A stretch of DNA of 64,000 nt from Chrysomallon squamiferum (Eukaryota; Mollusca; Gastropoda; Neomphalida; Peltospiridae): assembly GCA_012295275.1 (NCBI GenBank), contig CM022670.1, forward strand, positions 39,656,751 through 39,720,750, given 5' to 3'. The notes beneath the pieces were generated by a model. It did not search any database. It saw only the letters and a list, made by a program, of their open reading frames with translations, and was not told where the DNA came from. Positions 28,551 to 64,000 of the stretch are shown in pieces (positions within the stretch are counted from its first letter, which is position 1; every line of letters starts with the position of its first letter). The translations under genes were made by a program, and so were the position numbers.

Positions 28551-28995
28551 CACTGAAAGTCAGTCTGTTTAACCAGATGAACTGATAGACCTAGACAGAT
28601 CAGTCAAATATGTTAAAAGTCATTCCATTTAGTTAGATGGTCTGTAAGACATACAGAATTTAGTCAAGTATGCTGAAAGTCCACAGTCAAATATGTTAAA
28701 AGTCATTCTGTTTACAATGGTTTGACAAAAAACATTCATGTTAAAAGTCATTCTATGCAGTTAAGATGGTTTAATATACAAAATCTGGTTCTCTGCTGTG
28801 AAAGTCCACAGTTAGATATATTAAAAGTAACTGTATTTTGTTAGATGCTTTGATAGACATACAAAATTATGTTACATGTACTGAAAGTCCAAAGTCAAAT
28901 ATATTAAAAGCAACTGTATTTTGTTTGATGGTTTGATAGACCTACAAAATACAGTTAAATATACTGAAACTATACAATGACATATGTTAAAAATC
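28551..28995. repeat. Diverged tandem repeat, unit about 83 bp, five to six copies
   Basis: Successive units share AAATATGTTAAAAGTCATTC, then TTTAGTTAGATGGTTTGATA, then GACATACAAAAT and CTGAAAGTCCACAGTC. The AAGTC/AAGTCC boundaries recur near 28,558, 28,617, 28,677, 28,749, 28,803 and 28,887. Copies carry substitutions and small deletions. The array lies downstream of the EPS15 stop on that gene's strand and contains no CpG at all in my reading. Confidence 0.65.
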
Positions 28996-29707
28996 TTGTG
29001 TGGAGTGAAAAGTAAATTGAGAATCAATTCAAAAGATTCAGTTTTGTTAGATTACTTGTTATTGGTGACATAAGATACATTCCTCCATTGAGTCAGCTGT
29101 TGGTTATAAAGAACAAACTTGTTAAAAGTAACACATCGACAACACTTAATTAAGCTGGAACAACTTCATTTTGATACTTAAATTACTTGACAGATACTTT
29201 TTAACTTTTAAAATAATTTTTTTTTTTAATTACAGACATACATCATACCTCTTATAACAAAAATACTCCTACAAGTTTTTTTTGTATTTGTTCATGGTTT
29301 TAGGTAAAACATTAACTCATGTGACAACAGTATCAAACACAATCTTAAGTTTTATATTGTTACATAATAATTACAATTTCTCATTATAGACATTACACAT
29401 ATGTACACACAAATGCACACTTACAAAATCTGGTATACAGCTGTAACTGAACATTTTAATACTTGTTACAGTGGGTATTAAATGGATTACGGATTTTGTT
29501 AAGGTTTTTAATTTAATTAACAAGATTAATATAATTATTTTCTCACTGACTCCCAGTCATAAATCAGAGTAAATTTATTCAGCCATAAAAAACTGAACAT
29601 CAATAATCTTTTCAATATACAAAGTATTTCACAACAAAAAAAAAAAAAAAAAAAAAAAAAACATTATTAATTTTTCTTTTCCAAACTGCAGACAAAATTA
29701 ATCAAGA

Positions 29708-29745
<38 letters not shown>

Positions 29746-30413
29746 TTTTAATTTCATTTTTAATGTTATTACTATTACATATTTTAATATGCATACATAT
29801 AAATCCTACCCTCCTTGAATAATTTATATAAAAATGTTTTATTTTATTTATACAAGGTTTTAAAAATTTCTGAACTAAATACTATTCTTTCTGTAAACAA
29901 GGAATTTAAGATCAATGTATGCAGCAATAACAAAAAAATGAAATGAAAACAATTCTTTGTGCATCTTAAGCAACTCTAACAAAGTGAAAGTGCAAATACA
30001 ACAAATAATGAAAATTATAATAAAAAAATAAAAAATAAAATAAAATAGAAACACATTGTAATCTAAATATTCTAAGTAACTCGATTCTGAAATAATAATA
30101 AATAACCAAACAAAAATATTGCACCAGATACTGTTTCTATAGCAAACACATACTAAATTAAGCCAAGATACAAACAATGACTAGCTTTCATGTCTTCACA
30201 TTCTGTTTTTAACTATAAAACTTATTAATTAAGCCAATTAATTAATTAATACTGCTACAGTTCATCTGAAATTGCAGCCAGTTTAAATCAAAACCCAGGT
30301 TCTAAAATTTCAATCCAGTCATTTCAAAGCAGCTCAGAAAAACATTAAAATAATTATTTGATTTTTGGATCTTATTTTCCAAATGTTATTTTAATTTCTA
30401 TTTATTTATTAAT

Positions 30414-30455
<42 letters not shown>

Positions 30456-30641
30456 AAGAATATTAATAAAAATTATGTTGGTTATTGGTTGATAAAAGAT
30501 CCTAATTAGTAATAATGGTATTATAATAAATCCAAGACACTTTAGCTTTCAGATAAAGTGTAAAAGAGGAATTCCAGACACATTAAAATACAGATTATAT
30601 GTGCCAAAGAGGTTATTTGCCAACATGCTTCATGCTATCTG

Positions 30642-30672
<31 letters not shown>

Positions 30673-31239
30673 TCCATTAAAATAAGTTTAAAATTTCACA
30701 ATACACACACCACCAAAGTAATTTCTTTTTTATCCTAAAACATGCAACCTGTTGATTCCTACCAGCTAATTTTCTTGTAAACCCAAATACATCAATTTCA
30801 AACCAGAAGAAAAAATAAATTTTTCCAAAATGAAATAAAAGTATAAACAAAACTGAAGTAAAGTATATAAAAGAAACAACCTCACTGTGTTTGCTTCAAG
30901 TGACACATTATATTTTCAGTTTCAAGTGACATATTATATTTTCAGTTTGCACACAAAACAAACAAGCTGTGAAGTTCAGCAATGTAAAAAATTAAAAAAA
31001 ATTAACTGGAACTATGACTTACGCTGCCTCACTTAGTCTCATTTCCTGAATTTTGTTCACTTTGTAAAGATAAGCAACAACAACAACAACAACACCACCA
31101 ATTTGACCGGAATTATTAGTAAAATATTGAAATTTAATACTGACTGTTTGTTATTATTATTTTTATTTATTTTTATTTTTTTTTTTTCCCTTCAGAAAAA
31201 AAAGAACTGTGACGAGGTCTGTACCATGGTTACATTAAA
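28996..31239. other. EPS15 3' flank or 3' UTR; no coding signal
   Basis: AT-rich DNA with several long A tracts on the + strand (about 29,637-29,660, 29,710-29,742 and 30,420-30,451). On the minus strand AATAAA occurs at 31,167-31,162, about 75 nt after the EPS15 stop, and many more copies follow, so the 3' UTR may be short or extend for kilobases. A 29-bp direct duplication is present near 30,898-30,955. Confidence 0.5.
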
Positions 31240-54316
<23,077 letters not shown>

Positions 54317-56266
54317 GTCAGTTGCTGGGACGTAAAGATAAATCTGATTGGTCAAAGGAAAAAAAAAAAAAAAAAAAAAAACATATTGAAAGAAAAATTA
54401 AAGGCGCTAGAGGCGTATTATGATTTTGTCTCTTCTGGTCAAGTGTAATTGATAATTTAATTTAATAAATGCCCACGTATTTTATATTCATGATATTATC
54501 TGACAAAAAAATAAATAATAATAATTACAGAATTCAATAACTGCAACCAAGCCAATATTGACTAATGTAATATTTATTTTCTTTCCGCGATTGTTCACCT
54601 CCAAAAATAAGTAAATAAATAAACAAATAAGAATTTAAAAGATTATTTAAGTCAAAAACAATGCAAAAAATATTTGATAAATAATAAATTGTATATTTCT
54701 TATTATTATTTACAATGTGTCTTCAATGCAAAAATATAATTGACGTTTTCCTTTATAATGAAATTAATTTCAACTTTTAAAATGCTTAAATATTAATGTG
54801 GTTATTTTCGTTTGGGCTTGTTCTGTTTGTATTTAATTTGATTTTTGCTTTATTGTTTGTTTTTTTAAAGATTTATTTTATATTAATTAAATTTTCTTAT
54901 TTCCACTTTTAAAAAGATTCATTCATACATCCTAATGTAATGGATCTATACTGATACTCTTCACTAATTTGTATTTTAGTTGTTATTATTGATTAATAGA
55001 GGATCTGAATTTTAATTGTCATACTTTATCAGTAGCAACAATTTTACACATAAAACAATCAGTTGAAAGTATGAAACCAGTAATTTAAGACTGTTCACAT
55101 AACAAATATATATCAATATGGATAGTAAAATTAAATATTTATTAGATATGAATTTTTAAAATAAATTATTAATTTTACTCATTAATTTTAACAAGCCAAA
55201 AGTGAAATATTAAGTAATTTGATATGCACTCAAAATAAAAGCAAAATGAGGATAACATAAAATAATCCAAACTTTCACTTAAAAACAAAAACACATACTA
55301 AACCATTATGTTTTAATTTCTCATTTCTTTCAACAGTTATTAAATAATACACATCTGTTGTTAAGTGACATTAAGAGATTCTTAACAAAATGAAACATTT
55401 TAAAATGGAAGCAACAACTTTGAATATTAAATATCCATGTAATTTTATATGTCAATAGAATAAAACAAGTTTGTGTTTGTAGCTTAATCATAAACAAAAT
55501 CTTGCATCTCTAGATCTTCAAAATTGCCAAATGTTTCTAAAATGTATTTGAATTTTAAAAACAGTAACCTATTTTAAATATTTTTCTCTGTTGTTTACAA
55601 AATAAAATAAGCAGACTAATGGAATACATTTCAGGTTTTTTTTTTTTTTTGCTGAATAACATTAATAATAATAATAAAAAAAATACAATTCTTAACAAAT
55701 TTATTCAACAATTAAAGTTTTCTTTATTGTTTCAAAGCAAATAAAAAATATAAACTTAAAATGAAGGCAATAATTGGTTTCTATAGCAATTAAATGGAAT
55801 TTTTGCTTCATACACCATTTCTTATATTTTAAACAGTTTACCTTGTTTTGTCCCAATAAAAAATATTCTTCTTCCAGAAAATCATTCAGGGAAATCTTTG
55901 TTTCTGTCCATTATTTGTTTAAATCCTGATTTTTAACCCAGGAGGTTAAAACTTTTCATATAAACAAATGTAATATATTAATGCACATTCATGCACTGAA
56001 GCTAACATACACCACACTCACACTTGCACACAAAATTATAACAGTCTGCCATTTTGATTTGCTAATTCCATTAGAAATCACAGACTTCAACATGACAACA
56101 AAATTTTCCATTTTATTTAAAACATAAATTGTAGTAATCTGTTTTTTGTCCTTTTTCTCTTGACAAATGTTTGAAAAAAAAAAAACCTGGTAAAAGAAAG
56201 GTTTTATTATTGCATTGTCTCTGACAATTCTTCCACACAAGTAATATCAAATTTTCTGGAATGTTC
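54317..56266. other. Intergenic space between EPS15 start and CWC27 stop
   Basis: About 1.95 kb separates two genes in the same orientation. The EPS15 promoter and 5' UTR must lie at its left end. An A20 tract (54,359-54,379) and a few CpGs near 54,400 are seen, but no TATA box or initiator stands out. On the minus strand AATAAA at 56,208-56,203, about 60 nt after the CWC27 stop, is a plausible polyadenylation signal for that gene. Confidence 0.6.
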
Positions 56267-59200
56267 TCATCGTCTGCTGTCTTTTTCTCGTTTTCCTTCT
56301 TTCATTGCCTGCTTGCTGGCTTCTCTTCTTCTCTTTGTAATAGGATTACGAGGATCAAAGATTTCGTATCTGTCATTGTCAGTCACATTAGCGTCCAACA
56401 CTTTCCGAGTTTTCTCAGCAAACTTCAACTTGTGGCACATCCTGAAACAAGAAAGAAAAGAAAATATCTGTCATTTAGTGATCTACTCAAAACAATTCTT
56501 AATGTGCTGGCTGGAGTGGACAAATAGCCAAATGGAAACACTAAGGTGATTTCACTTAAAACAAAAATAATAATAAACCTGATAAATATCTCTCTTCTTT
56601 GCAATGTAGTAAATATCCTAAAACTTTACAGATCAAACAATGAATTACCACCTCTAAAACAATTTCCATTAATTCATCAAAAAACAAAAATTAATGCTGC
56701 TGCTTAAAAGATGAAATATAAAAATCATATTTTTCTCGTGCTGACATAGCATTTTCTAAGTTGCAATGAATTCAAATCAATATGGAGAAGCTCTAATAAT
56801 GACTTACCACGAGATATCATTAGGATCATCATTTGTCTCTGTTTCTTCCTCCTTGTTTTCTTCTTCTTCTTCTTCTTCATCTTCAACATCTGAGTAATTA
56901 CCAGCCAACTTCTTGGCTGCACTCAACTTGGCTTGAAACTTGGCCAGCATTTCCAGTGTTGCTGCTTCTCGACTCTGACCCTTCGGCTGTTGTTTTCTTA
57001 GTTCTTTGAACTTTTGTCTTTCTTGTTTATATTCAGCTAACATATCTGTTTTAGGCATTTCATCTGTAAAATTAAGAGCAGTTACTGTTAAATTAAGGTT
57101 TATCCTTATTTGTGGATATATTCTAAATTAAAAAATAAAACATCCTTTGTGGTCTACTTACTTTTTGTCCACTTACCCTAGCACACTGACCATTATGTTA
57201 GTGTAAATGTAACCATTCTGAATTAGCACAGTTGTATTTACAATATATAATCAAGATATTTTTTATGATGTTTATAATCCAAATTTTAATAATATCAACT
57301 GTTGCTAAATATATTTCAAATGTTACTTAAAACAAAACTCATATGTTAGTTCTGTTTGTTATGGATTAATTATTTTATTTTGGAATAATGTAATATAAGA
57401 CAAACAAATTAAAATTTTATTAATAATATGTGTATGTATGTAAGTGAACTTAATCCACAAGAACAATTATTTCATACGATATTTGGTGCTTTCTTCTGAT
57501 ACATTATCTTTTGACTTCTCTTCTTTCTCAGATTTTTCTTTTTGTTTTTTGGCATCATTCAGTTCTTTTTGTAGTTTCCTTACTTCAGCTCGCAATTCTT
57601 CACTGAAAGAAAAAAAATGAGATACCAATACAAAAGTCTTTTTACTACTTGATAAACATTATATTTATTATTAAATAAATCTTGCATGTGTTATAATTTT
57701 TGCTTAATCACTGCTGTTTGAAATAAAAAGTATTCAAATTCCACAATATCAAAAAGCCTTTTGGATAAAAATATTTGTAGTTTATAATGAAAGACGAGTA
57801 CAAAAAATAAATAAGAAAACCAGTTAGATATTTATATGGTTATCATTAATAGATCTGAATAATTATTTAGTAAACTGAATTCCACTATTTATACCTATAC
57901 AATGAATTTGAAAAAATAAAAATATATTTTATGACCGGAAATGAATAAATGACTAATATCTGCTAAAACTTTAGAAGTACTTAATCTTTTTCATTATAAA
58001 AAAAATAATGATTATTTAATTTAGAAAACAGAAAAAGTACAATTACCTGCGACTTAGAGCCTTTTTATCATCTTTCCTTTCATCTACAATTTTATCCGAT
58101 TTAGAATCAACACCTTTGTCATTTGTCTTTTTATCAACACTCTTTTTTGAATCAGAAACAGTTTTACTGTCAGATTTTTTGTCCTCAGAACTATGTTTTT
58201 TGCTCTCTGATGATTTTTTGTGATCACTTCTCTTGTCAGGCGATTTCTTTTCTTCACTCGACGATGAATGCTTTTCTCCATCTTCTTTTCTTGATTTCTT
58301 CTGAACTTTTTCTTTACTGCTGTCATTCTATTACAATTAATAATAAGACACAATTAAAAACAATCTTCAGAAAACACCATACGGTCAGTGCTCTATTTTC
58401 CTTTCTTGTACTAATTACCATATACATTTTGTGTTAATTACTATGTTTTGATATGGTAACATTTTCTCAACTCCTGGAGAATAGATAATCCATATTTAAA
58501 AGCTTGTGAGTTTTGAATAAGGTAAAATAAATATATGAAGAATATATATGCTGGAATGCTTCTTTATCTTACAAAACGATTATTTGTATATTATACTGAA
58601 ACTAAAATAAATGATATCAAACGTAATTATTAACCATAAAAAAAACAGGCAATAATTCACCTTTCTTCAGTATCAGTGTTCCATTAACAGAAATCTAACA
58701 TCAAAACAGAACAGAAATTAAAATATCTATTAATATATCAGTGACTGACAAATCAGTAGTTTAGTGATTAGAATGCAGATCCAAGCCAGGATCATTCACA
58801 GAATTAATCCATTATCAGTGAACCAACTGCGGCATTTCCCGAAAAGCCTTGATATGTGATATCTACTTTAGGAGAAGACGCTTATAAAAAAAATGATAGG
58901 TGAGTCAGCATCAGGTTTTCTCATGACTGTACAAGGTCCAGAGATATTATTAAACATTCATTCTGGATACAAAAAGAAAAAGGATGTATGTTACTTCAGG
59001 ATCACTGACACTGTCCTCCTCTGTTTTCTTCCTCTTCTTGCTGTCCTTCTGTTTTTCTTCATCCACATCAATCTGCACTGCTGGAATCGAGCTCAGCTTG
59101 GGGTCGTTTATCAAGTCATGACTGCTCTTGCTTTTACCGCGCATTGTCTGAATTTAAGAAAACAAAATTTTAAAAAATTTGATTAAAAAGCAATCAGGTC

Positions 59201-61668
59201 AGACTGAACATTCATCTGGTATCAGTAAGTAATCAGAAAATTTCAATAAATTGCATATCCGAGAGGTTGAATGTTTGTGTGTGTGTGTGTGAAGGATGTT
59301 TGCATGTTAAATTACCTCAGTCAATAAAGTAATAATTAAATCAAAAGTTATTTTCACAGAACTCAAACTAAACTGATTTGAAGTAAGTGTAATATTTTCA
59401 GCAAATAAAAATTAAAATACCAGGTTGTGGAAAGTTTTTGCTCAAATTTTTTAAACAAGAATCTGAACAAAGTTATTAATATAAAGAAAAACAATTTGTA
59501 CTTTTGTCGCCTTGTTGGTTTCTTCTTCATCTTCCTCAGCCTCTTCACCAAAAGACAAGAGACTAAAATTTCTGAAAAAGTAATTAAATGTATTGATTAA
59601 AATCAAATGGTCAGTCAGTTTTTTTCAAATTATCATTATGCCTCTCTTTTAATATATTTTACATCAGTCATATTCTAGGAAATTAAAATACCATTTGGAG
59701 GAACGTTAAACAAATATAATTTATTATTTAAGTTTTTAACAAAGTGTTAAGATGCTTCCAATCACTAAATATATATTTTAGTACATAGTCTATCTTAATA
59801 TGTTAACCATTTTACTTTTCTGTTATGAATTGAAAAAATTAAAAACATTTTAACAGTAACACCATAAGGATTTTTTTTTTTTAAATGGGGGAAGAAAAGA
59901 AGAAAAAAAAAGAAAAAAAAAGAAAAAAGTAAAAAAAATTTAGGAAAATAAATCTTTTAATTTTAACTCTATAAAACAAGTGTATTACTCACTTTGTAGC
60001 TTTTGATTTGCTTTGTGTTTTCTTTACATTATCAGCAACCTTTTTAATTTTTTTAATATCTCTGGGAATAATGTCATCAAAAGGATTTGAAAGAATCTAA
60101 AACAAAAAGCACATTAATATTTGATAAACATTTATATATTTCTTTTCTGTTTTCTTTTTTCTTTTGTTCTGATTAAGTTACAAAAACAAACATTTACTTC
60201 TATATTTTACTATGAACTATAATAAAATGATATGAGTTTCATAGCAATGGGAATGAAATCTTGCCGTATAATTATTTCATGTGGTTAATGCTAAAATCTT
60301 AGGAAAATATTTGTGTAAAAAATATTAATACTAAATAAAAACAGAAGGTAGAAAAAGATTACTTCAGTTTTGACAATCTTGTGAGGGTAAAGTGGTCTCT
60401 CATCATCGTTGGTTTCCACTTCTTGAAGTTTGAGCATGTTATACAAAGTCTCTCCAACAACCTGAAGTGAAATTCTATAGCATAAAGTTAACTGATATTT
60501 TTAACCCGATTATTAATTCATTTTTGTTACTTTTTTAAATCTAAATTTAAATATTTATTTATGTATTATTATTACTTCTTTTTTTTTAAACAGAGAAAAA
60601 GAGATACTTAACTAAAAATAAAATGAAGATCTGTACTTTTTACAGCAAAAAACAAAATTAATTTAATAATTAATTATTATATTATTTAAATAAATTCACA
60701 AACCTTTCCAAAAATAGTGTGCTTTTTCTGAAGTTCTGGAGTTGGACCAAAAGTAAAGAAAAACTGACTTCCATTATCATCCGGGCCTCCATTTGCCATG
60801 GCAACAAGACCACGTCGACTAAATCGCAACCGGGAATGAAATTCATCCTACAAATAAATCAATTAAAATGATACTTGCTTTCTTATGAATACAAACCTTT
60901 GATTATTTTAACTGTTATAAAACAAAAGTTTTCATTATAACAACCCAATAAAATAAAATCAAAAGCTGAATGTTAAAAATAGTCTTGGAACTAAACAAAC
61001 TATTATTTCCAAAAGTATTCTAGAAAACAAAGATGAGGAAAATATGATGGGACTGCATAAATATGAATAAATATTTAAGTTTGAAATATGTATCTGCAAA
61101 AACATAAATTATTACTAAAATTAAAATACTTACTTTAAACGGACTTCCATAAATGGAATCTCCACCATGTCCAGTTCCAGTAGGATCACCACCTTGGACA
61201 ATGAAATCTCGTACAACACGATGGAATATTGTGTTGTCATAGAAACCTTCCATACAAAGCTGTACAAAGTTTCGACATGCCTTTGGTGTTTCTTTTGACC
61301 AAAGTTCAATGTCAATATCACCTGCTGAAGTTACCAGAAGTACCTGTAAATAATAACACAAAAATGTGACTATGTATCTTTAGATTATCCCTGGTGCTTT
61401 TAGTTCAGTCCCACACATATATAAAGTTTCATGAGGAAATGAACTAATGTGACTTCCTCCTGGAGAAAACATATATTAACAATAGTGTTTGTCACATCTC
61501 TTGGCATTTCACATTTCTATTCATAATTTTCTGTTTTGCCAAGTACAAATTCAACAAGTATCTCTTCTTTTGTAATAAATAACAAGTTTTAATATATTTT
61601 ATTTGCTACATTTATTTCCTTTTTCTATTTCCTTCTTTAGAAAAAAATAAATAAATAAATAAAAAAAA

Positions 61669-61713
<45 letters not shown>

Positions 61714-62102
61714 CGCACTCTGTTTTTTATTTATCAACTGTTTAAATTACCATTATTTTTTAAAAGAATTTTTTTTTTTAAAGTTAAACCAAGTTAGATT
61801 ATTTAAGCCATCACCCAGTTAATATTACTACTTTGTAAAATAATATATATCTATGCATTTCGTGATAATATGTCTACTAATCAAGTGACAAACCACCTAT
61901 CATTAAATATCAATAGGAACATGCAAACTAGCCACTAGAATCTAGATACAAAAGTGAAACTGAAAGTTTCAGTCAACTCGGTAACACTAACAGATACTAA
62001 CACTAACTGGTACATAACTAGATTCAATGTTACTTTATCTCTCAGAAAGATTCTTTATACCTTTCCATGGGTGGGAGGCTCTTGAATATATATGTTACTC
62101 AT
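56267..62102 (-). CDS. CWC27: Spliceosome-associated cyclophilin CWC27 (11 exons)
   Basis: Exons, minus strand: 62102-62061, 61343-61134, 60847-60704, 60461-60363, 60096-59993, 59571-59502, 59147-58995, 58327-58047, 57602-57478, 57063-56808, 56441-56267. All junctions keep frame and give 552 residues (human protein about 470). The start [14 protein letters not shown] and the cyclophilin domain to about residue 172 ([46 protein letters not shown]) are near-identical to CWC27. [14 protein letters not shown] and [15 protein letters not shown] are further family signatures, and the C-terminus has [21 protein letters not shown]27 partners CWC22 in activated spliceosomes. Catalytic Arg56 is kept, but Glu122 stands where active cyclophilins have Trp, as in human CWC27, so isomerase activity is probably weak or absent. 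Exon 8 (residues 275-367) is a Lys/Ser/Asp-rich low-complexity insert; exon 10 has an acidic run. Confidence 0.94.
58756..58810 (+). repeat. tRNA-like fragment, possible SINE remnant, in CWC27 intron 7
   Basis: AGTAGTTTAGTGATTAGAAT followed by GCAGATCCAAGCCAGGATCA resembles the A-box half of a tRNA or tRNA-derived SINE (the family pattern is TAGTTTAGTGGTTAGAAT-like). No convincing B-box or acceptor stem follows, so it is not a functional tRNA gene. Confidence 0.3.
61664..61711. repeat. (AAT)n microsatellite in CWC27 intron 1
   Basis: A pure AAT run of about 45 bases preceded by AAAT units. Confidence 0.95.
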
Positions 62103-63592
62103 GTCTTCTACGTAGATTCCACTGAAACTGTACTGGTATTATCTATCTCCGAAAAGAAAATGTACGTTTGAGATTATTTCATGGGGGCAGCCATTGTTAT
62201 TTGGATAAACAATTTGATAACAACTTAATAATTTATTTTCATATAAATAATGTTAAACCTGAATAGAGTAAAATATAATTAAAATAGTACTTAGTTCATA
62301 CAAATAGTTTTGTGTATTTTTGTATAGATAAATTAGTTCGGTATTATTTATTTTATTATTGTTTATTAATTAGTTTAACCTTAGTCTAAATCTCGGTCCC
62401 ATGCAATTACCTTTTATGAAAGTAAAATGTAAGCGTAATACAGTAAAAGGTATTGGTTATTCAACAGGGACATTTCCAATTTGACAAGTACGGGTTCGAT
62501 TTAAACTATTTTATTTTTTAAATGTTTTTTGTTCAGTTATATTGTCATAGATCCAAATAATAACTTGTTGCAAATGGTATGACTTTGTAAGTTTACAATT
62601 TCTAATTTGTATAAGTCATTCAGTTTTCAACGATATTTTTAATATACAATATTACATAACAAAATTAAATTAGAATCGCACTAGTATTAACAGTACTAGT
62701 GGTCTGTTATGATCACAGTACTAAGTACTTAAAAGCTAATACATAGCCAACCATTCGTAAGTCTAAGATATAAATGTAAAATCAAATCTCCGAATCCTTT
62801 ATAATTTTATATTTAATCTATATCGTTATATGAGTAACAAATACAACACTTTTGACGGTATAAATTAAAAAGTAAAAAGTAAAAATTAATTTTTTATTTT
62901 TTTTTTTTAAATCATAATTACGGATGTCGAACCCATGACCTGGACATAATAGGAAAAAATATCTTAACTATAACTCAAATAAAAACTGTAAAGGTGAAGT
63001 GAAGAACTAAACTGCTTATATTTGAGTTAGTCTGCTCGTTTGTTGTAAAGAAATTTTAAAAAATAATAATAATAAAACTATTAAAAAAGTAAAAGAATGT
63101 TCAGTATTGCAGCAATAATGTTATAATTAATTATGAATAAACAATGTATATCTCTGGTAAATTATCAGTTGTGTTAAAATGTGCTGAGCCAAAATTTATC
63201 TTATCTGTTTATTTAATAACCATAAATATTTTTAAATGATCCAAAGGCAATTCCATTTTTCATCTTAACAAAAGTCTGTATCACAAGTGACAAAATAATT
63301 AAAAGAATCACAAATAATTTGAAATTATATTTGCAGAAACAGTTGATGCATAAACTTCTATGGTTCTATAGTGTTTCGTTTTCCTTTTTAAGTTGAAATA
63401 TGTTGGTAAATCCTATTTCAACAGTGGCTGCTTAAATATTGTTTTTTCTTTTTTGTCATTAAATTTTGCTCATTTCTTATTATTAATATTTTAGAAACCA
63501 TAATGTAATACAATTCAAAAAATTAAAATTTGCTGAACTGTAAATAATATATCTTTTAAGTTAGTTTCTACTACTATTTCACATTATCTATC

Positions 63593-63647
<55 letters not shown>

Positions 63648-63732
63648 TATATAATCATTTAATTATGTTTTATTTTATTTAATTTTTTTATTTAATTTTT
63701 TATTTTTTATTTTTTTTCATTTTTATTTTCAG
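62103..63732. other. CWC27 upstream region
   Basis: The CWC27 promoter should lie in the first few hundred bases; no TATA box is evident. CpGs become more frequent again from about 62.1 kb rightward. A (CA)n run of about 42 bases lies at 63,597-63,642. No coding region is supported. Confidence 0.55.
63597..63642. repeat. (CA)n microsatellite
   Basis: A perfect CA run of about 44 bases; the only long dinucleotide array of this type with CA on the + strand in the window. Confidence 0.95.
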
Positions 63733-63837
63733 GTATATTCCACAGCATTTTCAGAGGCAATAATTACAATAATTTGTCATATCACAGATGATTAGAAGCC
63801 AAATAACATGGAATACACATCTGTAAATGTTGAACAG
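63733..63837 (+). other. Possible first coding exon of a gene continuing to the right
   Basis: A strong acceptor (long T-rich tract ending TATTTTCAG at 63,732) is followed by 75 bases containing in-frame stops, then ATG at 63,808 reading MEYTSVNVEQ to a CAG/GTTGAG donor at 63,837/63,838. This is the arrangement of an exon that finishes a 5' UTR and starts a protein. Ten residues are too few to identify a family, and the donor is not a strong consensus. Confidence 0.3.
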
Positions 63838-64000
63838 GTTGAGTACAGTAATCATAATATTACCTAATTTTCACTGTATAATCTTTATTTCTTTAAAAAT
63901 ATTCTTATACTTGTATGCCATTACTTGTAATCACTGAAAAACAAACATTTTTAATATTGTAAGTAATGAAATTGACATCTCCTTAAATTAATGTGAATGA

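Noticed and set aside
28551-28995. CRISPR-like array
   Set aside because: Units are diverged over their whole length with no constant repeat and variable spacer pattern, and the DNA is eukaryotic.
62480-62950. GGGTTCGA-type sequences on both strands near 62.49 and 62.93 kb
   Set aside because: Isolated B-box-like words without tRNA structure; too short to call a SINE.

Overview
This is a window of animal nuclear DNA. Genes have spliced exons with GT/AG borders, the non-coding DNA is AT-rich, and long microsatellites (GT, GA, ATT/AAC, GATA/GACA) are abundant. The mix of a divergent EP4-type prostanoid receptor, compact introns, a FAM187-type gene and patchy CpG depletion suggests a non-vertebrate, perhaps a mollusc or another lophotrochozoan. 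That assignment is an inference with low confidence. There is nothing prokaryotic here: no operons, Shine-Dalgarno sites or CRISPR.

Layout. Positions 1-13,200 hold no gene I can support: CpG-containing intergenic DNA with many simple repeats. A TATA-type promoter and possible leader exon (13,247-13,929) may serve the first gene, a prostaglandin E2 receptor EP4-like GPCR on the + strand (coding exons 18,037-18,924 and 20,410-21,162). Its putative first intron holds three phased bZIP-type palindromes and a small mariner-type MITE. Positions 21-28 kb are intergenic, with two decayed transposon coding fragments (GIY-YIG-like at 22.7 kb, Tc1/mariner-type helix-turn-helix at 24.9-25.2 kb).

From about 31 to 54 kb an EPS15/EPS15L1 endocytic adaptor runs on the - strand in 20 recognisable coding exons (54,316 down to 31,240): three EH domains, a coiled coil and 12 DPF motifs. 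One exon carries a one-base frameshift. Its 6,070-nt intron 10 contains a complete oppositely oriented six-exon FAM187-like immunoglobulin-domain membrane protein (43,848-47,887, +). About 2 kb upstream of EPS15 and in the same orientation lies CWC27, a spliceosomal cyclophilin, in 11 exons (62,102 down to 56,267). The right edge may hold the first coding exon of another + strand gene.

The genes do not form a pathway: a lipid-mediator receptor, a clathrin-endocytosis scaffold hosting a nested membrane protein, and a splicing factor. The strongest large-scale pattern is CpG content. It is ordinary across the receptor half and very low in the introns of the EPS15-CWC27 half, as expected if the housekeeping gene bodies are germline-methylated and the receptor locus is not. 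All exon borders were read by eye from frame, splice dinucleotides and family resemblance. No alignment or expression data were available.
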